This document shows positions 7,515 through 15,741 of a stretch of 64,000 bases of DNA, piece by piece. Source of the DNA: an uncultured Dorea sp. (lineage in GTDB: Bacteria; Bacillota; Clostridia; Lachnospirales; Lachnospiraceae). The stretch is taken from positions 1-64,000 of the forward strand of contig CAJUBG010000002.1 in NCBI GenBank assembly GCA_910584575.1, written 5' to 3'. The number at the start of each line of letters is the position of its first letter. Position 1 is the stretch's first letter. The position numbers were made by a program, and so were the translations under genes. The notes under the pieces are model-generated. The model was not told where the DNA came from. It ran no database searches and was given only the letters and a program-made list of their open reading frames with translations.

Positions 7515-9605
7515 ATGGCACGTTATCTTGTAATCGTGGAGTCACCCGCTAAGGTTAAGACAATCAAGAAATTTTTGGGGAGTAGTTATGTGGTGACTGC
7601 ATCCAACGGACATGTAAGAGATCTTCCTAAGAGTCAGCTTGGAGTTGATGTCGAGCATGATTATGAGCCGAAGTATATTACAATTCGGGGGAAAGGAGAT
7701 ATTCTTGCCGGACTTCGCAAGGAGGTAAAGAAGGCAGACAGAGTGTATCTCGCGACTGACCCTGACCGCGAGGGTGAGGCGATATCGTGGCATTTGAGCA
7801 AGGCGTTAAAGTTAGAGGATAAAAAGACATACAGGATCAGTTTTAATGAGATTACGAAGAATGCGGTAAAAGCGTCTCTGAAAAATGCCAGGGAGATCGA
7901 TATGGACCTGGTGGACGCGCAGCAGGCAAGAAGAATCCTGGACAGGGTGGTGGGCTACAAGATAAGCCCCCTTTTGTGGGCTAAGGTAAAGAGAGGCTTA
8001 AGCGCGGGGCGTGTCCAGTCTGTGGCCCTTCGGATTATAGCTGACCGCGAGGACGAGATTAATGCCTTCATACCGGAGGAATACTGGACGCTGGATGCGA
8101 ATCTGAAAGTGGAGGGGGAGAGAAAGCCCCTGACGGCAAAGTTCTATGGAACAGATAAAAAGAAGATGACAATCCACTCTAAGGAGGAACTGGATCAAAT
8201 CCTGAAAGAAATCGACGGGGCGGATTATAGTGTGGAGGATATTAAGAAAAGTGAGAGGACGAAGAAGGCGCCGGTTCCCTTCACCACCAGCACCTTGCAG
8301 CAGGAGGCGTCCAAAGCCCTGAATTTTGCCACTTCTAAGACCATGCGGATTGCGCAGCAGCTCTATGAAGGAGTGGACGTCAAGGGAAACGGCACAGTGG
8401 GCCTGATTACCTATCTGCGTACAGATTCCACCAGAATATCCGAGGAGGCAGACGCCAATGTGCGTGAGTATATCGGGGCAAATTACGGGCAGGAGTTTGT
8501 TGCGGCAAAAGAGGCAAAGAACGGAGGCGCCCATAAGAATATCCAGGATGCCCACGAGGCGATCCGGCCTACGGATGTGAGCCGTACGCCTGTGGCAATG
8601 AAGGAATCTTTAAGCAGGGATCAGTTCCGCCTGTATCAGTTGATCTGGAGACGGTTTGTGGCGAGCCGGATGCAGCCTGCAAGATATGAGACAACCTCTG
8701 TGCGCATTGCGGCGGGACAGTATCGGTTTACGGTTGCGGCGTCAAAGATTGTATTTGAAGGCTTCCGGTCTGTATATACGGAAGCAGGTGAGGAGAAAGA
8801 GGAGAATAACGTGCTGCTTAAGAGTCTGGATAAGACTTCAAAGCTGACGAAGATTGACTTTGAGTCAAAGCAGCATTTTACACAGCCGCCGGCACACTAT
8901 ACGGAGGCAGCTCTGGTAAAGACTCTTGAGGAGTGGGGAATCGGACGTCCCAGTACCTATGCGCCCACCATCTCTACCATCATAGCCAGACGATATGTGG
9001 CCAAGGAGAATAAGAACCTGTATCTGACCGAGATTGGGGAAGTGGTCAACAACATTATGAAGCAGTCCTTTCCCAGTATTGTGGATGTGAATTTTACCGC
9101 CAATATGGAGAGCCTTCTGGACGGCGTGGCGGAAGGAAAGGTGAAGTGGCGGACGCTTATTGAGAATTTTTATCCTGACCTTGAGGCGGCTGTGCAGAAG
9201 GCAGAGAAGGAGCAGGAGCAGGTGAAGATCGAGGACGAGGTGACGGACGTAATCTGTGACCAGTGCGGGCGGAACATGGTTATCAAATATGGGCCCCATG
9301 GACGCTTCCTTGCCTGTCCGGGATTTCCGGAGTGCAGGAATACCAAGCCTTATCTTGAGAAGATCGGGGTTCCGTGTCCGGTGTGCGGCAAAGAGGTGGT
9401 ACTGCGCAAGACGAAGAAGGGAAGAAAATATTACGGGTGTGAGGATAATCCGGAATGTGAATTTATGTCCTGGCAGAAGCCTTCCCTTAAGAAATGTCCG
9501 CGTTGCAAAAGCTACATGGTTGAGAAGGGCAACAAGCTTCTATGCAGCGACGAACAGTGCGGATATGTGGAAAATATCGAAAATAAAGAAAATAACAAGA
9601 AATAA
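7515..9605 (+). CDS. topA: DNA topoisomerase I (type IA)
   Basis: This protein of about 696 residues relaxes negatively supercoiled DNA. It has an N-terminal TOPRIM domain (IVESPAKVKTI; DPDREGE), the catalytic tyrosine in YLRTDSTR (about Tyr300) and three C-terminal four-cysteine zinc fingers, the first beginning CDQCGRNM. Length and layout match Clostridia TopA. I prefer ATG 7515, ten bases after GGAGG, over the upstream in-frame ATG at 7485, which has no ribosome binding site. It lies downstream of comM and dprA in one direction, and codY follows 87 bases later. Confidence 0.96.
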   Translation: MARYLVIVESPAKVKTIKKFLGSSYVVTASNGHVRDLPKSQLGVDVEHDYEPKYITIRGKGDILAGLRKEVKKADRVYLATDPDREGEAISWHLSKALKLEDKKTYRISFNEITKNAVKASLKNAREIDMDLVDAQQARRILDRVVGYKISPLLWAKVKRGLSAGRVQSVALRIIADREDEINAFIPEEYWTLDANLKVEGERKPLTAKFYGTDKKKMTIHSKEELDQILKEIDGADYSVEDIKKSERTKKAPVPFTTSTLQQEASKALNFATSKTMRIAQQLYEGVDVKGNGTVGLITYLRTDSTRISEEADANVREYIGANYGQEFVAAKEAKNGGAHKNIQDAHEAIRPTDVSRTPVAMKESLSRDQFRLYQLIWRRFVASRMQPARYETTSVRIAAGQYRFTVAASKIVFEGFRSVYTEAGEEKEENNVLLKSLDKTSKLTKIDFESKQHFTQPPAHYTEAALVKTLEEWGIGRPSTYAPTISTIIARRYVAKENKNLYLTEIGEVVNNIMKQSFPSIVDVNFTANMESLLDGVAEGKVKWRTLIENFYPDLEAAVQKAEKEQEQVKIEDEVTDVICDQCGRNMVIKYGPHGRFLACPGFPECRNTKPYLEKIGVPCPVCGKEVVLRKTKKGRKYYGCEDNPECEFMSWQKPSLKKCPRCKSYMVEKGNKLLCSDEQCGYVENIENKENNKK

Positions 9606-9692
9606 GTAAGAATTGCGAAAAATAATTTGGATATTCATTGAAAAAAATTGAATTGTATGATAACATTACTTGCAAAGGATGGAGGTATGTCA

Positions 9693-10475
9693 ATGAGTGT
9701 ACAATTATTAGATAAGACCAGAAAGATCAATAAATTACTGCACAATAATAATTCAAGTAAGGTAGTATTTAATGATATTTGTGAAGTACTTACTGAAATC
9801 TTGGATTCTAACGTGTTGGTAGTAAGCAGGAAGGGAAAGGTACTTGGAGGAAGCAAGTGCGGAAATGTACCGTATATCAAAGAGCTGATTGAGCAGGAGG
9901 TAGGCAGGCATATTGATCCGATGCTTAATGAGAGGCTGCTTAGCATCCTGTCAACCAAAGAGAATGTGAATCTTCAGACTCTTGGATTTTCCGGAGGTGC
10001 GGTACAGGGATATCAGGCAATCATCACTCCCATTGATATTGCGGGAGAGCGTCTTGGCACATTATTTATCTATAAGAAGGAACGGATGTATGAGATTGAC
10101 GATATCATTTTAAGTGAATATGGAACCACAGTGGTTGGCCTGGAGATGCTTAGGTCTGTGAATGAAGAAAGCGCTGAGGAGACCAGGAAGGAGCATATTG
10201 TGCAGTCAGCCATCAGTACACTGTCATATTCGGAGTTGGAGGCAATTATCCATATTTTCGAGGAGTTGGATGGCACAGAGGGGATTCTGGTGGCAAGCAA
10301 GATTGCAGACAGAGTGGGTATTACCAGGTCCGTGATAGTCAATGCCCTTCGCAAGTTCGAGAGCGCAGGAGTGATTGAATCCCGTTCATCTGGGATGAAG
10401 GGGACTTACATTAAGGTCGTGAATGATTATGTATTTACGGAGTTGGAACATATTAAGGCAGAACGTATAAAATAG
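9693..10475 (+). CDS. codY: GTP-sensing global transcriptional repressor CodY
   Basis: The 260-residue protein opens with the CodY signature (MSVQLLDKTRKINKLL), followed by a GAF domain that binds branched-chain amino acids and a C-terminal winged helix (IADRVGITRSVIVNAL). CodY senses GTP and branched-chain amino acids and represses nutrient-acquisition genes in rich conditions. ATG 9693 is seven bases after GGAGG (9681-9685); the earlier ATG at 9687 is too close and the one at 9648 has no site. It sits between topA and a small gene. Targets cannot be assigned from this window. Confidence 0.96.
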   Translation: MSVQLLDKTRKINKLLHNNNSSKVVFNDICEVLTEILDSNVLVVSRKGKVLGGSKCGNVPYIKELIEQEVGRHIDPMLNERLLSILSTKENVNLQTLGFSGGAVQGYQAIITPIDIAGERLGTLFIYKKERMYEIDDIILSEYGTTVVGLEMLRSVNEESAEETRKEHIVQSAISTLSYSELEAIIHIFEELDGTEGILVASKIADRVGITRSVIVNALRKFESAGVIESRSSGMKGTYIKVVNDYVFTELEHIKAERIK

Positions 10476-10515
10476 GTTACGGATGCCCTTAAGTTTGAAA
10501 GAGGAGAGCAGACAT

Positions 10516-10821
10516 ATGTATGAAGGATGCCGGGCGGATATCAGGATGAACCGGATGGTGCTGAAAGAGGGCAGATTTGACGAAAAGGTTCATCACTGTA
10601 ATATTATCACGTATAAACCGGAGGAAGAATGCATATACTTGGTAGCAGAGGATACAGAGGTTACGGAATTTTCCCTGGACGGGAATTATGAGTGCAGGAT
10701 AAAGACGCCGAAGGAGGATACAGCATGTATCGGTTCGATTGTGGAAAGGTACTGGAACAAGGCGGGAAGGGTATTAAAATTCCGAATCAAGAATGGATTT
10801 TATAAAAATCTTGTAAACTAA
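10516..10821 (+). CDS. Hypothetical 101-residue protein downstream of codY
   Basis: This short protein has no signal peptide and no membrane segment. It looks like a small beta-rich domain with alternating hydrophobic residues (IYLVAEDTEVTEFSLDG), somewhat like PilZ-type barrels, but I see no RxxxR motif and do not assign a family. ATG 10516 is nine bases after AGAGGAG; the upstream in-frame ATG at 10483 has no site. It follows codY by 40 bases and probably shares its transcript. A hairpin at 10847-10889 after its stop could end that transcript just before groES. Confidence 0.7.
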   Translation: MYEGCRADIRMNRMVLKEGRFDEKVHHCNIITYKPEEECIYLVAEDTEVTEFSLDGNYECRIKTPKEDTACIGSIVERYWNKAGRVLKFRIKNGFYKNLVN

Positions 10822-10833
10822 ATATAAAGTGTG

Positions 10834-10862
10834 TTGACAAAGTCATAAGAGAGTGCTATTTT
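10834..10862 (+). promoter_or_regulatory. groESL promoter
   Basis: TTGACA (10834-10839) and TATTTT (10857-10862) with a 17-bp spacer. Transcription would begin just upstream of the CIRCE operator. Confidence 0.75.
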
Positions 10863-10894
10863 ATTACTAGAGTTTTTTAGCACTCTCTTTTTAT
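10847..10894 (+). terminator. Terminator-like hairpin sharing an arm with CIRCE
   Basis: AAGAGAGTGCTA (10847-10858) and TAGCACTCTCTT (10878-10889) are a perfect 12-bp inverted repeat followed by TTTTA. Read from upstream it would form an intrinsic terminator for codY and the small gene. Its right arm is the left arm of CIRCE. Confidence 0.55.
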
Positions 10895-10903
10895 GAGTGC
10901 TAA
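10877..10903. promoter_or_regulatory. CIRCE operator (HrcA binding site)
   Basis: TTAGCACTC, nine bases, then GAGTGCTAA: a perfect match to the CIRCE consensus bound by the heat-shock repressor HrcA. It lies in the 5' leader of groES, the canonical position. Confidence 0.96.
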
Positions 10904-10937
10904 CAAAAAATAGATATAACTAAAGGAGGCATAAATT

Positions 10938-11222
10938 ATGAAGTTAGTACCATTAGGAGACAGAGTTGTATTGAAGCAGTTGGTTGCAGAAGAAACCACC
11001 AAGTCAGGAATCGTGATTCCCGGACAGTCCAAGGAGAAGCCGCAGCAGGCGGAGGTCATTGCAGTTGGACCTGGCGGAACCGTAGACGGGAAAGAAGTGA
11101 AGATGAATGTATCAGTTGGACAGCAGGTAATTTACTCCAAGTATTCAGGGACAACCGTAGAGGTTGAGGATGAAGAATATATCATTGTGAAGCAGGATGA
11201 TATCCTTGCAATCTGTGAGTAA
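10938..11222 (+). CDS. groES: Co-chaperonin GroES
   Basis: This 94-residue protein matches GroES along its whole length, from the PLGDRVVLK start to the YIIVKQDDILA end, with the mobile-loop region ETTKSGIVIP. It caps the GroEL cage as a heptamer in the cytoplasm and promotes ATP-driven folding. The ribosome binding site is AAAGGAGG. Control is by HrcA through the CIRCE element 35 bases upstream. groEL follows after 63 bases without a visible terminator, so the pair forms the usual bicistronic heat-shock operon. Confidence 0.98.
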   Translation: MKLVPLGDRVVLKQLVAEETTKSGIVIPGQSKEKPQQAEVIAVGPGGTVDGKEVKMNVSVGQQVIYSKYSGTTVEVEDEEYIIVKQDDILAICE

Positions 11223-11285
11223 GGATTGCAGTATCAGATAGTTAAATTTAGAGAATAATCATAGATTATAGGAGGCATGACAATT

Positions 11286-12911
11286 ATGGCAAAGGAAATT
11301 AAATACGGTGCAGAGGCAAGAAGCGCATTGGAATCAGGAGTAAATCAACTGGCAGATACCGTTAGGGTAACGCTTGGACCAAAGGGACGCAACGTTGTTC
11401 TGGATAAGTCCTTCGGCGCGCCACTCATCACCAACGACGGTGTGACGATTGCGAAAGAGATTGAGCTTGAGGATGCGTTTGAGAACATGGGAGCACAGCT
11501 CATCAAAGAGGTTGCGTCCAAGACTAACGACGTTGCAGGCGACGGGACAACGACTGCTACCGTACTTGCACAGGCTATGGTGCATGAAGGAATGAAGAAC
11601 CTGGCAGCAGGCGCAAACCCGATTATTCTTCGCAAGGGTATGAAGAAGGCCACCGATACTGCGGTAGAGGCGATTGCAAAGATGTCAAGTAAGTTAAAAG
11701 ACAAAGACCAGATCGCAAGGGTAGCTGCAATCTCCGCGGGCGACGACGAAGTAGGCGAGATGGTAGCCGATGCAATGGAGAAGGTTTCCAACGACGGTGT
11801 TATCACTATTGAGGAATCCAAGACCATGAAGACAGAGCTTGACCTGGTAGAAGGTATGCAGTTTGACCGTGGGTACGTATCCGCTTACATGGCTACGGAT
11901 ATGGATAAGATGGAAGCAATTCTGGAGGATCCGTATATCCTGATTACAGATAAGAAGATTTCCAATATTCAGGATATTCTTCCGCTGTTAGAGCAGATCG
12001 TACAGTCCGGCGCAAGATTACTGATTATTGCCGAGGATGTAGAGGGCGAGGCCCTTACCACACTGATTGTCAACAAGCTGCGCGGAACCTTTAACGTAGC
12101 GGCAGTAAAGGCGCCGGGATACGGTGACAGAAGAAAAGAGATGCTTAAGGATATCGCAATCCTGACAGGCGGCCAGGTAGTATCCGACGAGCTTGGAATG
12201 GACTTAAAGGAGACCACCATGGACCAGTTAGGCCGTGCGAAGTCTGTTAAGGTTCAGAAGGAGAACACCGTTATCGTTGACGGTCTGGGCGACAAGAAGG
12301 AGATTGCTGACCGTGTTGCACAGATTAAGATGCAGATTGAGGAGACGACCTCTGACTTCGACAGAGAGAAGCTGCAGGAGAGACTTGCGAAGCTGGCAGG
12401 CGGCGTTGCCGTTATCCGTGTGGGCGCTGCAACCGAGACAGAGATGAAGGAAGCAAAACTCCGTATGGAGGATGCCCTTGCAGCTACAAGGGCGGCGGTA
12501 GAAGAAGGAATCATCGCAGGAGGCGGTTCTGCATATATCCACGCTGCAAAAGAGGTTGCTGCTATGGCTGAGAACTTAAGCGGAGACGAAAAGACGGGAG
12601 CCAATGTTGTATTGAAGGCGCTGGAATCCCCGTTATTCCACATCGCAGCCAATGCCGGACTGGAAGGCTCTGTGATTATCAATAAGGTAAAAGAGTCCAA
12701 AGCAGGGGCAGGGTTCGATGTACTGACAGAGAACTATGTAGATATGGTAGAGAGTGGAATCCTTGATCCGGCCAAGGTTACAAGAAGCGCGCTGCAGAAC
12801 GCTACAAGCGTTGCATCTACGCTGCTTACAACAGAATCTGTTGTTGCTAATATTAAAGAAGAAACTCCGGCAATGCCGGCAGGCGCAGGCGGCGGAATGG
12901 GCATGATGTAA
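11286..12911 (+). CDS. groEL: Chaperonin GroEL
   Basis: The 541-residue chaperonin has the conserved start MAKEIKYG, the ATP-binding motif GDGTTT and the Gly-Met rich C-terminal tail (GGGMGMM) typical of GroEL. It forms the double-ring folding chamber. I chose ATG 11286, ten bases after GGAGG (11271-11275), which gives the standard N-terminus; ATG 11277 is too close. An intrinsic terminator lies 34 bases after the stop. It is cotranscribed with groES under the CIRCE/HrcA system. Confidence 0.98.
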   Translation: MAKEIKYGAEARSALESGVNQLADTVRVTLGPKGRNVVLDKSFGAPLITNDGVTIAKEIELEDAFENMGAQLIKEVASKTNDVAGDGTTTATVLAQAMVHEGMKNLAAGANPIILRKGMKKATDTAVEAIAKMSSKLKDKDQIARVAAISAGDDEVGEMVADAMEKVSNDGVITIEESKTMKTELDLVEGMQFDRGYVSAYMATDMDKMEAILEDPYILITDKKISNIQDILPLLEQIVQSGARLLIIAEDVEGEALTTLIVNKLRGTFNVAAVKAPGYGDRRKEMLKDIAILTGGQVVSDELGMDLKETTMDQLGRAKSVKVQKENTVIVDGLGDKKEIADRVAQIKMQIEETTSDFDREKLQERLAKLAGGVAVIRVGAATETEMKEAKLRMEDALAATRAAVEEGIIAGGGSAYIHAAKEVAAMAENLSGDEKTGANVVLKALESPLFHIAANAGLEGSVIINKVKESKAGAGFDVLTENYVDMVESGILDPAKVTRSALQNATSVASTLLTTESVVANIKEETPAMPAGAGGGMGMM

Positions 12912-12944
12912 AAAGGCACATGTCAGCCATTGCGCGATATGATT

Positions 12945-12976
12945 GAGGGCTTCTCGTATGGGGAGTCCTCTTTTTT
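12945..12976 (+). terminator. groESL terminator
   Basis: GAGG...CTTCTC pairs with GGGGAG...CCTC around a GTAT loop, with two G-U pairs, followed by six T. Confidence 0.75.
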
Positions 12977-13022
12977 CTATTCAACCCGAAGCCGCATACA
13001 ATGCCTGCTGTTAGAAAATTGA

Positions 13023-13051
13023 TAGACTTTGTACCCCGATTATGCTATACT
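13023..13051 (+). promoter_or_regulatory. Promoter of the small-protein genes 13095-14149
   Basis: TAGACT (13023-13028), a 17-bp spacer ending in TGC, and TATACT (13046-13051), which is an extended -10 box. Confidence 0.6.
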
Positions 13052-13094
13052 AAAATTAATATAATAACATATTATATAATTGGGAGGTGATATA

Positions 13095-13289
13095 ATGCCT
13101 AATACAAATTTAGAGATCACACAAAAAGCAATGGAAGATTTTAAGAAAATTCAAGAATATATGATATTAGCAAAAGAAGAAAATTCTACCAAGACATATG
13201 CAAAATTAAAAGATGAATATATATATCTGAAAAGTTTTCTTAATGTGGCAGGTGTGAATCTGACAGAACTGGACAAGATCAAAGAGTAA
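13095..13289 (+). CDS. Small helical hypothetical protein (64 aa)
   Basis: The product is short, charged and probably all helical, with heptad-like spacing (KAMEDFKKIQEYMILAK) and no signal peptide or membrane segment. I do not recognise a family. ATG 13095 has GGGAGGTGA nine bases upstream; an in-frame ATG at 13080 overlaps that site and is rejected. A good promoter lies 44 bases upstream. It is followed by another small gene (13414) and a DUF6106 membrane protein on the same strand. Confidence 0.65.
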   Translation: MPNTNLEITQKAMEDFKKIQEYMILAKEENSTKTYAKLKDEYIYLKSFLNVAGVNLTELDKIKE

Positions 13290-13413
13290 TTCAGAGAGCT
13301 ATCAGGAATTATTAGAACAGGGGCGTAAGGAGAATAAAAAACGAAAAATCCGGTTATTTTCTAGCCGGTGCACTGCCAGTTATTCAGTTCTTTTATTTAA
13401 GGAGGTGAACGGG

Positions 13414-13590
13414 ATGCCGGCGGACGAAAAAGAATTAAACGCCAATTTATTTGATCAACTTACTTTGATTGAACGGATAGAACGGAGTTTAAAAAGTGGC
13501 GGAGAAAAGGGTGTAGAGGAAGAAATCGAAATCTTAAAAAAAGAAATCAATCGTAAACTTTACCAACAACCGCCATTAAAAAGCGAATGA
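13414..13590 (+). CDS. Small coiled-coil hypothetical protein (58 aa)
   Basis: The product is acidic, with a leucine/isoleucine heptad pattern in its second half (EEEIEILKKEI), suggesting a short coiled coil. I recognise no family. The ribosome binding site AAGGAGGTGA (13399-13408) is almost a perfect match to the 16S tail; it favours ATG 13414, five bases downstream, and the GTG inside it at 13405 is unlikely. It lies 124 bases after one small gene and 70 before a DUF6106 gene. Function unknown. Confidence 0.6.
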   Translation: MPADEKELNANLFDQLTLIERIERSLKSGGEKGVEEEIEILKKEINRKLYQQPPLKSE

Positions 13591-13660
13591 CAGTTAATCA
13601 AAGGCTTGTCAAGTGGCAAGTCCGCGCTTACTCAATAAAGACTACGAAAAGGAGTAGAGG

Positions 13661-14149
13661 ATGAATGATTTTTATACAGAACAACTGGTAAAAAAGCAGA
13701 CGGACATGAAGGATATCCTGATTAAAGCAATATTAGTTTCGGCGACCATCGTTTCATTTGTGATCATACTGATGTATCCCATCGGATTGATTCTTCCGAT
13801 TATTATGATTGTTTTGGATGTTTTTATGTTCCGCCGGCTCAATGTGGAGTATGAATATTTGTTCTTGAACGGTGATTTAGATATTGATAAGATTATGAAT
13901 AAGTCCAAGAGAAAGAAGATGTTTAACGCTAATGTATCCGATATGGAGCTTCTGGCGCCAATTGACGCGGCAGAACTGAATCAGTACCAGAATGCCCGAA
14001 CATTAGATTTCAGTTCCCATACCGGACAGGCCAAGGTCTATGCGCTAGTGCTTTCAGGGCAGGGCGAGACCAGAAAGGTAATCTTTGAACCCAATGAGAC
14101 GATTGTGGAGGGCTTCTACATGTTGGCGCCGAGAAAGGTGATACGGTAG
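13661..14149 (+). CDS. DUF6106 family membrane protein
   Basis: The 162-residue protein has two adjacent membrane segments (about residues 19-38 and 40-57), then a soluble C-terminal domain with a conserved-looking block (NANVSDMELLAPID). It resembles the DUF6106 family of Clostridia, which has no known function. AAGGAG lies eight bases upstream of ATG 13661. The tail domain probably faces the cytoplasm, since a positively charged stretch (KSKRKK) follows the second segment. It is the last gene before the separately promoted guaB. Confidence 0.72.
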   Translation: MNDFYTEQLVKKQTDMKDILIKAILVSATIVSFVIILMYPIGLILPIIMIVLDVFMFRRLNVEYEYLFLNGDLDIDKIMNKSKRKKMFNANVSDMELLAPIDAAELNQYQNARTLDFSSHTGQAKVYALVLSGQGETRKVIFEPNETIVEGFYMLAPRKVIR

Positions 14150-14199
14150 AATTCACGGAAAGAAGTCTGAAAAAAGTCTGAAAAAGTATAAGAAATCAG

Positions 14200-14236
14200 T
14201 TGACAAATGCTATCATAATTAGTTATGATAGCATTT
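14200..14236 (+). promoter_or_regulatory. guaB promoter overlaid by a perfect 14-bp inverted repeat
   Basis: TTGACA (14200-14205) and TATGAT (14224-14229) form a promoter with an 18-bp spacer. AAATGCTATCATAA (14205-14218) and its exact complement (14223-14236) flank TTAG, so the palindrome covers the spacer and the -10 box. This is a strong candidate repressor operator. I cannot name the regulator. Confidence 0.75.
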
Positions 14237-14276
14237 AAATATCTACTAATTTTAAGAGAAAGAGAGGAATGAAATC

Positions 14277-15731
14277 ATGGGAAAGATTATCGGAGAAGGA
14301 ATTACATTTGACGACGTTCTGTTAGTGCCGGCGTATTCAGAAGTGGTTCCGAACCAGGTAGACCTGTCAACCTATTTGACAAAAAGCATCAAACTAAATA
14401 TACCGATGATGAGCGCGGGGATGGATACGGTTACCGAGTACCGGATGGCCATTGCCATGGCTCGTCAAGGGGGAATCGGTATTATTCATAAGAATATGTC
14501 CATTGAGGCACAGGCTGAAGAAGTGGACAAGGTAAAGCGTTCTGAGAATGGTGTCATTACGGACCCGTTCTACCTGTCACCGGACAATACTCTGGAGGAT
14601 GCCAACAACCTGATGGGAAAGTTTCGGATTTCCGGTGTTCCGGTTACTGAGAATGGGAAGCTGGTTGGCATTATTACGAATCGTGATTTAAAGTTCGAAG
14701 AAAATTTCTCTAAGAAGATCAAGGAGTCTATGACCTCCGAAGGTCTGATCACAGCCCATGAAGGGATTACATTGGAGGAAGCCAAGACCATACTTGCCAA
14801 GGCGAGGAAGGAGAAGCTTCCAATCGTAGATAAGGATTTCAACTTAAAAGGTCTGATTACAATTAAAGATATTGAAAAGCAGATTAAGTATCCATTGTCT
14901 GCCAAGGATTCACAGGGACGGCTTCTGTGCGGCGCTGCAATCGGGATTACTGCAAACTGCTTAGAGCGTGCCCAGGAATTGGTGAATGCAAAGGTGGACG
15001 TGGTGGTGATGGATTCTGCTCACGGACATTCTGCCAATGTGATCCGCACGGTGGATATGGTGAAGTCCAAGTTCCCAGAGCTTCAGGTAATTGCAGGAAA
15101 CGTGGCCACAGGAGAGGCTACGGAAGCTTTGATCAAGGCAGGCGTGGACGCCGTTAAGGTGGGAATCGGCCCAGGCTCTATCTGTACCACACGTATCGTT
15201 GCGGGAATCGGTGTTCCGCAGATTACGGCGGTTATGGATTGCTATGAGGCTGCGGATAAGTATGGCATTCCGATTATTGCCGACGGCGGGATCAAGTATT
15301 CCGGAGATATGACGAAGGCGATTGCAGCAGGCGCCAATGTCTGTATGATGGGAAGCATTTTCGCCGGATGTGATGAGAGTCCGGGAACCTTCGAGCTGTT
15401 CCAGGGCAGGAAGTATAAGGTATATCGCGGTATGGGATCGATTGCGGCCATGGAGAACGGCAGCAAGGACCGTTACTTCCAGTCAGACGCTAAGAAGCTG
15501 GTTCCGGAGGGCGTGGAAGGTCGTGTGGCATACAAGGGTACGGTAGAGGATACGGTATTCCAGTTAATGGGCGGCCTAAGGTCTGGTATGGGCTACTGCG
15601 GCGCACATACAGTTCAGGAATTGAAGGAGAACGGAAAATTCGTGAAGATTTCCGCAGCCTCCTTAAAGGAGAGCCATCCTCACGATATACATATTACGAA
15701 AGAGGCTCCGAATTACAGTGTAGATGAGTAG
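14277..15731 (+). CDS. guaB: IMP dehydrogenase
   Basis: The 484-residue enzyme oxidises IMP to XMP with NAD, the committed step of GMP synthesis. The catalytic loop cysteine is in GPGSICTTR (about Cys303), two CBS domains interrupt the barrel near residues 95-205, and the flap motif GMGS is present. Length is typical. The ribosome binding site is GAGAGGA. galM follows after ten bases and is probably cotranscribed. Control is likely through the perfect palindrome covering its promoter, so GMP synthesis may respond to a dedicated repressor. Confidence 0.97.
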   Translation: MGKIIGEGITFDDVLLVPAYSEVVPNQVDLSTYLTKSIKLNIPMMSAGMDTVTEYRMAIAMARQGGIGIIHKNMSIEAQAEEVDKVKRSENGVITDPFYLSPDNTLEDANNLMGKFRISGVPVTENGKLVGIITNRDLKFEENFSKKIKESMTSEGLITAHEGITLEEAKTILAKARKEKLPIVDKDFNLKGLITIKDIEKQIKYPLSAKDSQGRLLCGAAIGITANCLERAQELVNAKVDVVVMDSAHGHSANVIRTVDMVKSKFPELQVIAGNVATGEATEALIKAGVDAVKVGIGPGSICTTRIVAGIGVPQITAVMDCYEAADKYGIPIIADGGIKYSGDMTKAIAAGANVCMMGSIFAGCDESPGTFELFQGRKYKVYRGMGSIAAMENGSKDRYFQSDAKKLVPEGVEGRVAYKGTVEDTVFQLMGGLRSGMGYCGAHTVQELKENGKFVKISAASLKESHPHDIHITKEAPNYSVDE

Positions 15732-15741
15732 AGGTTAGAGA

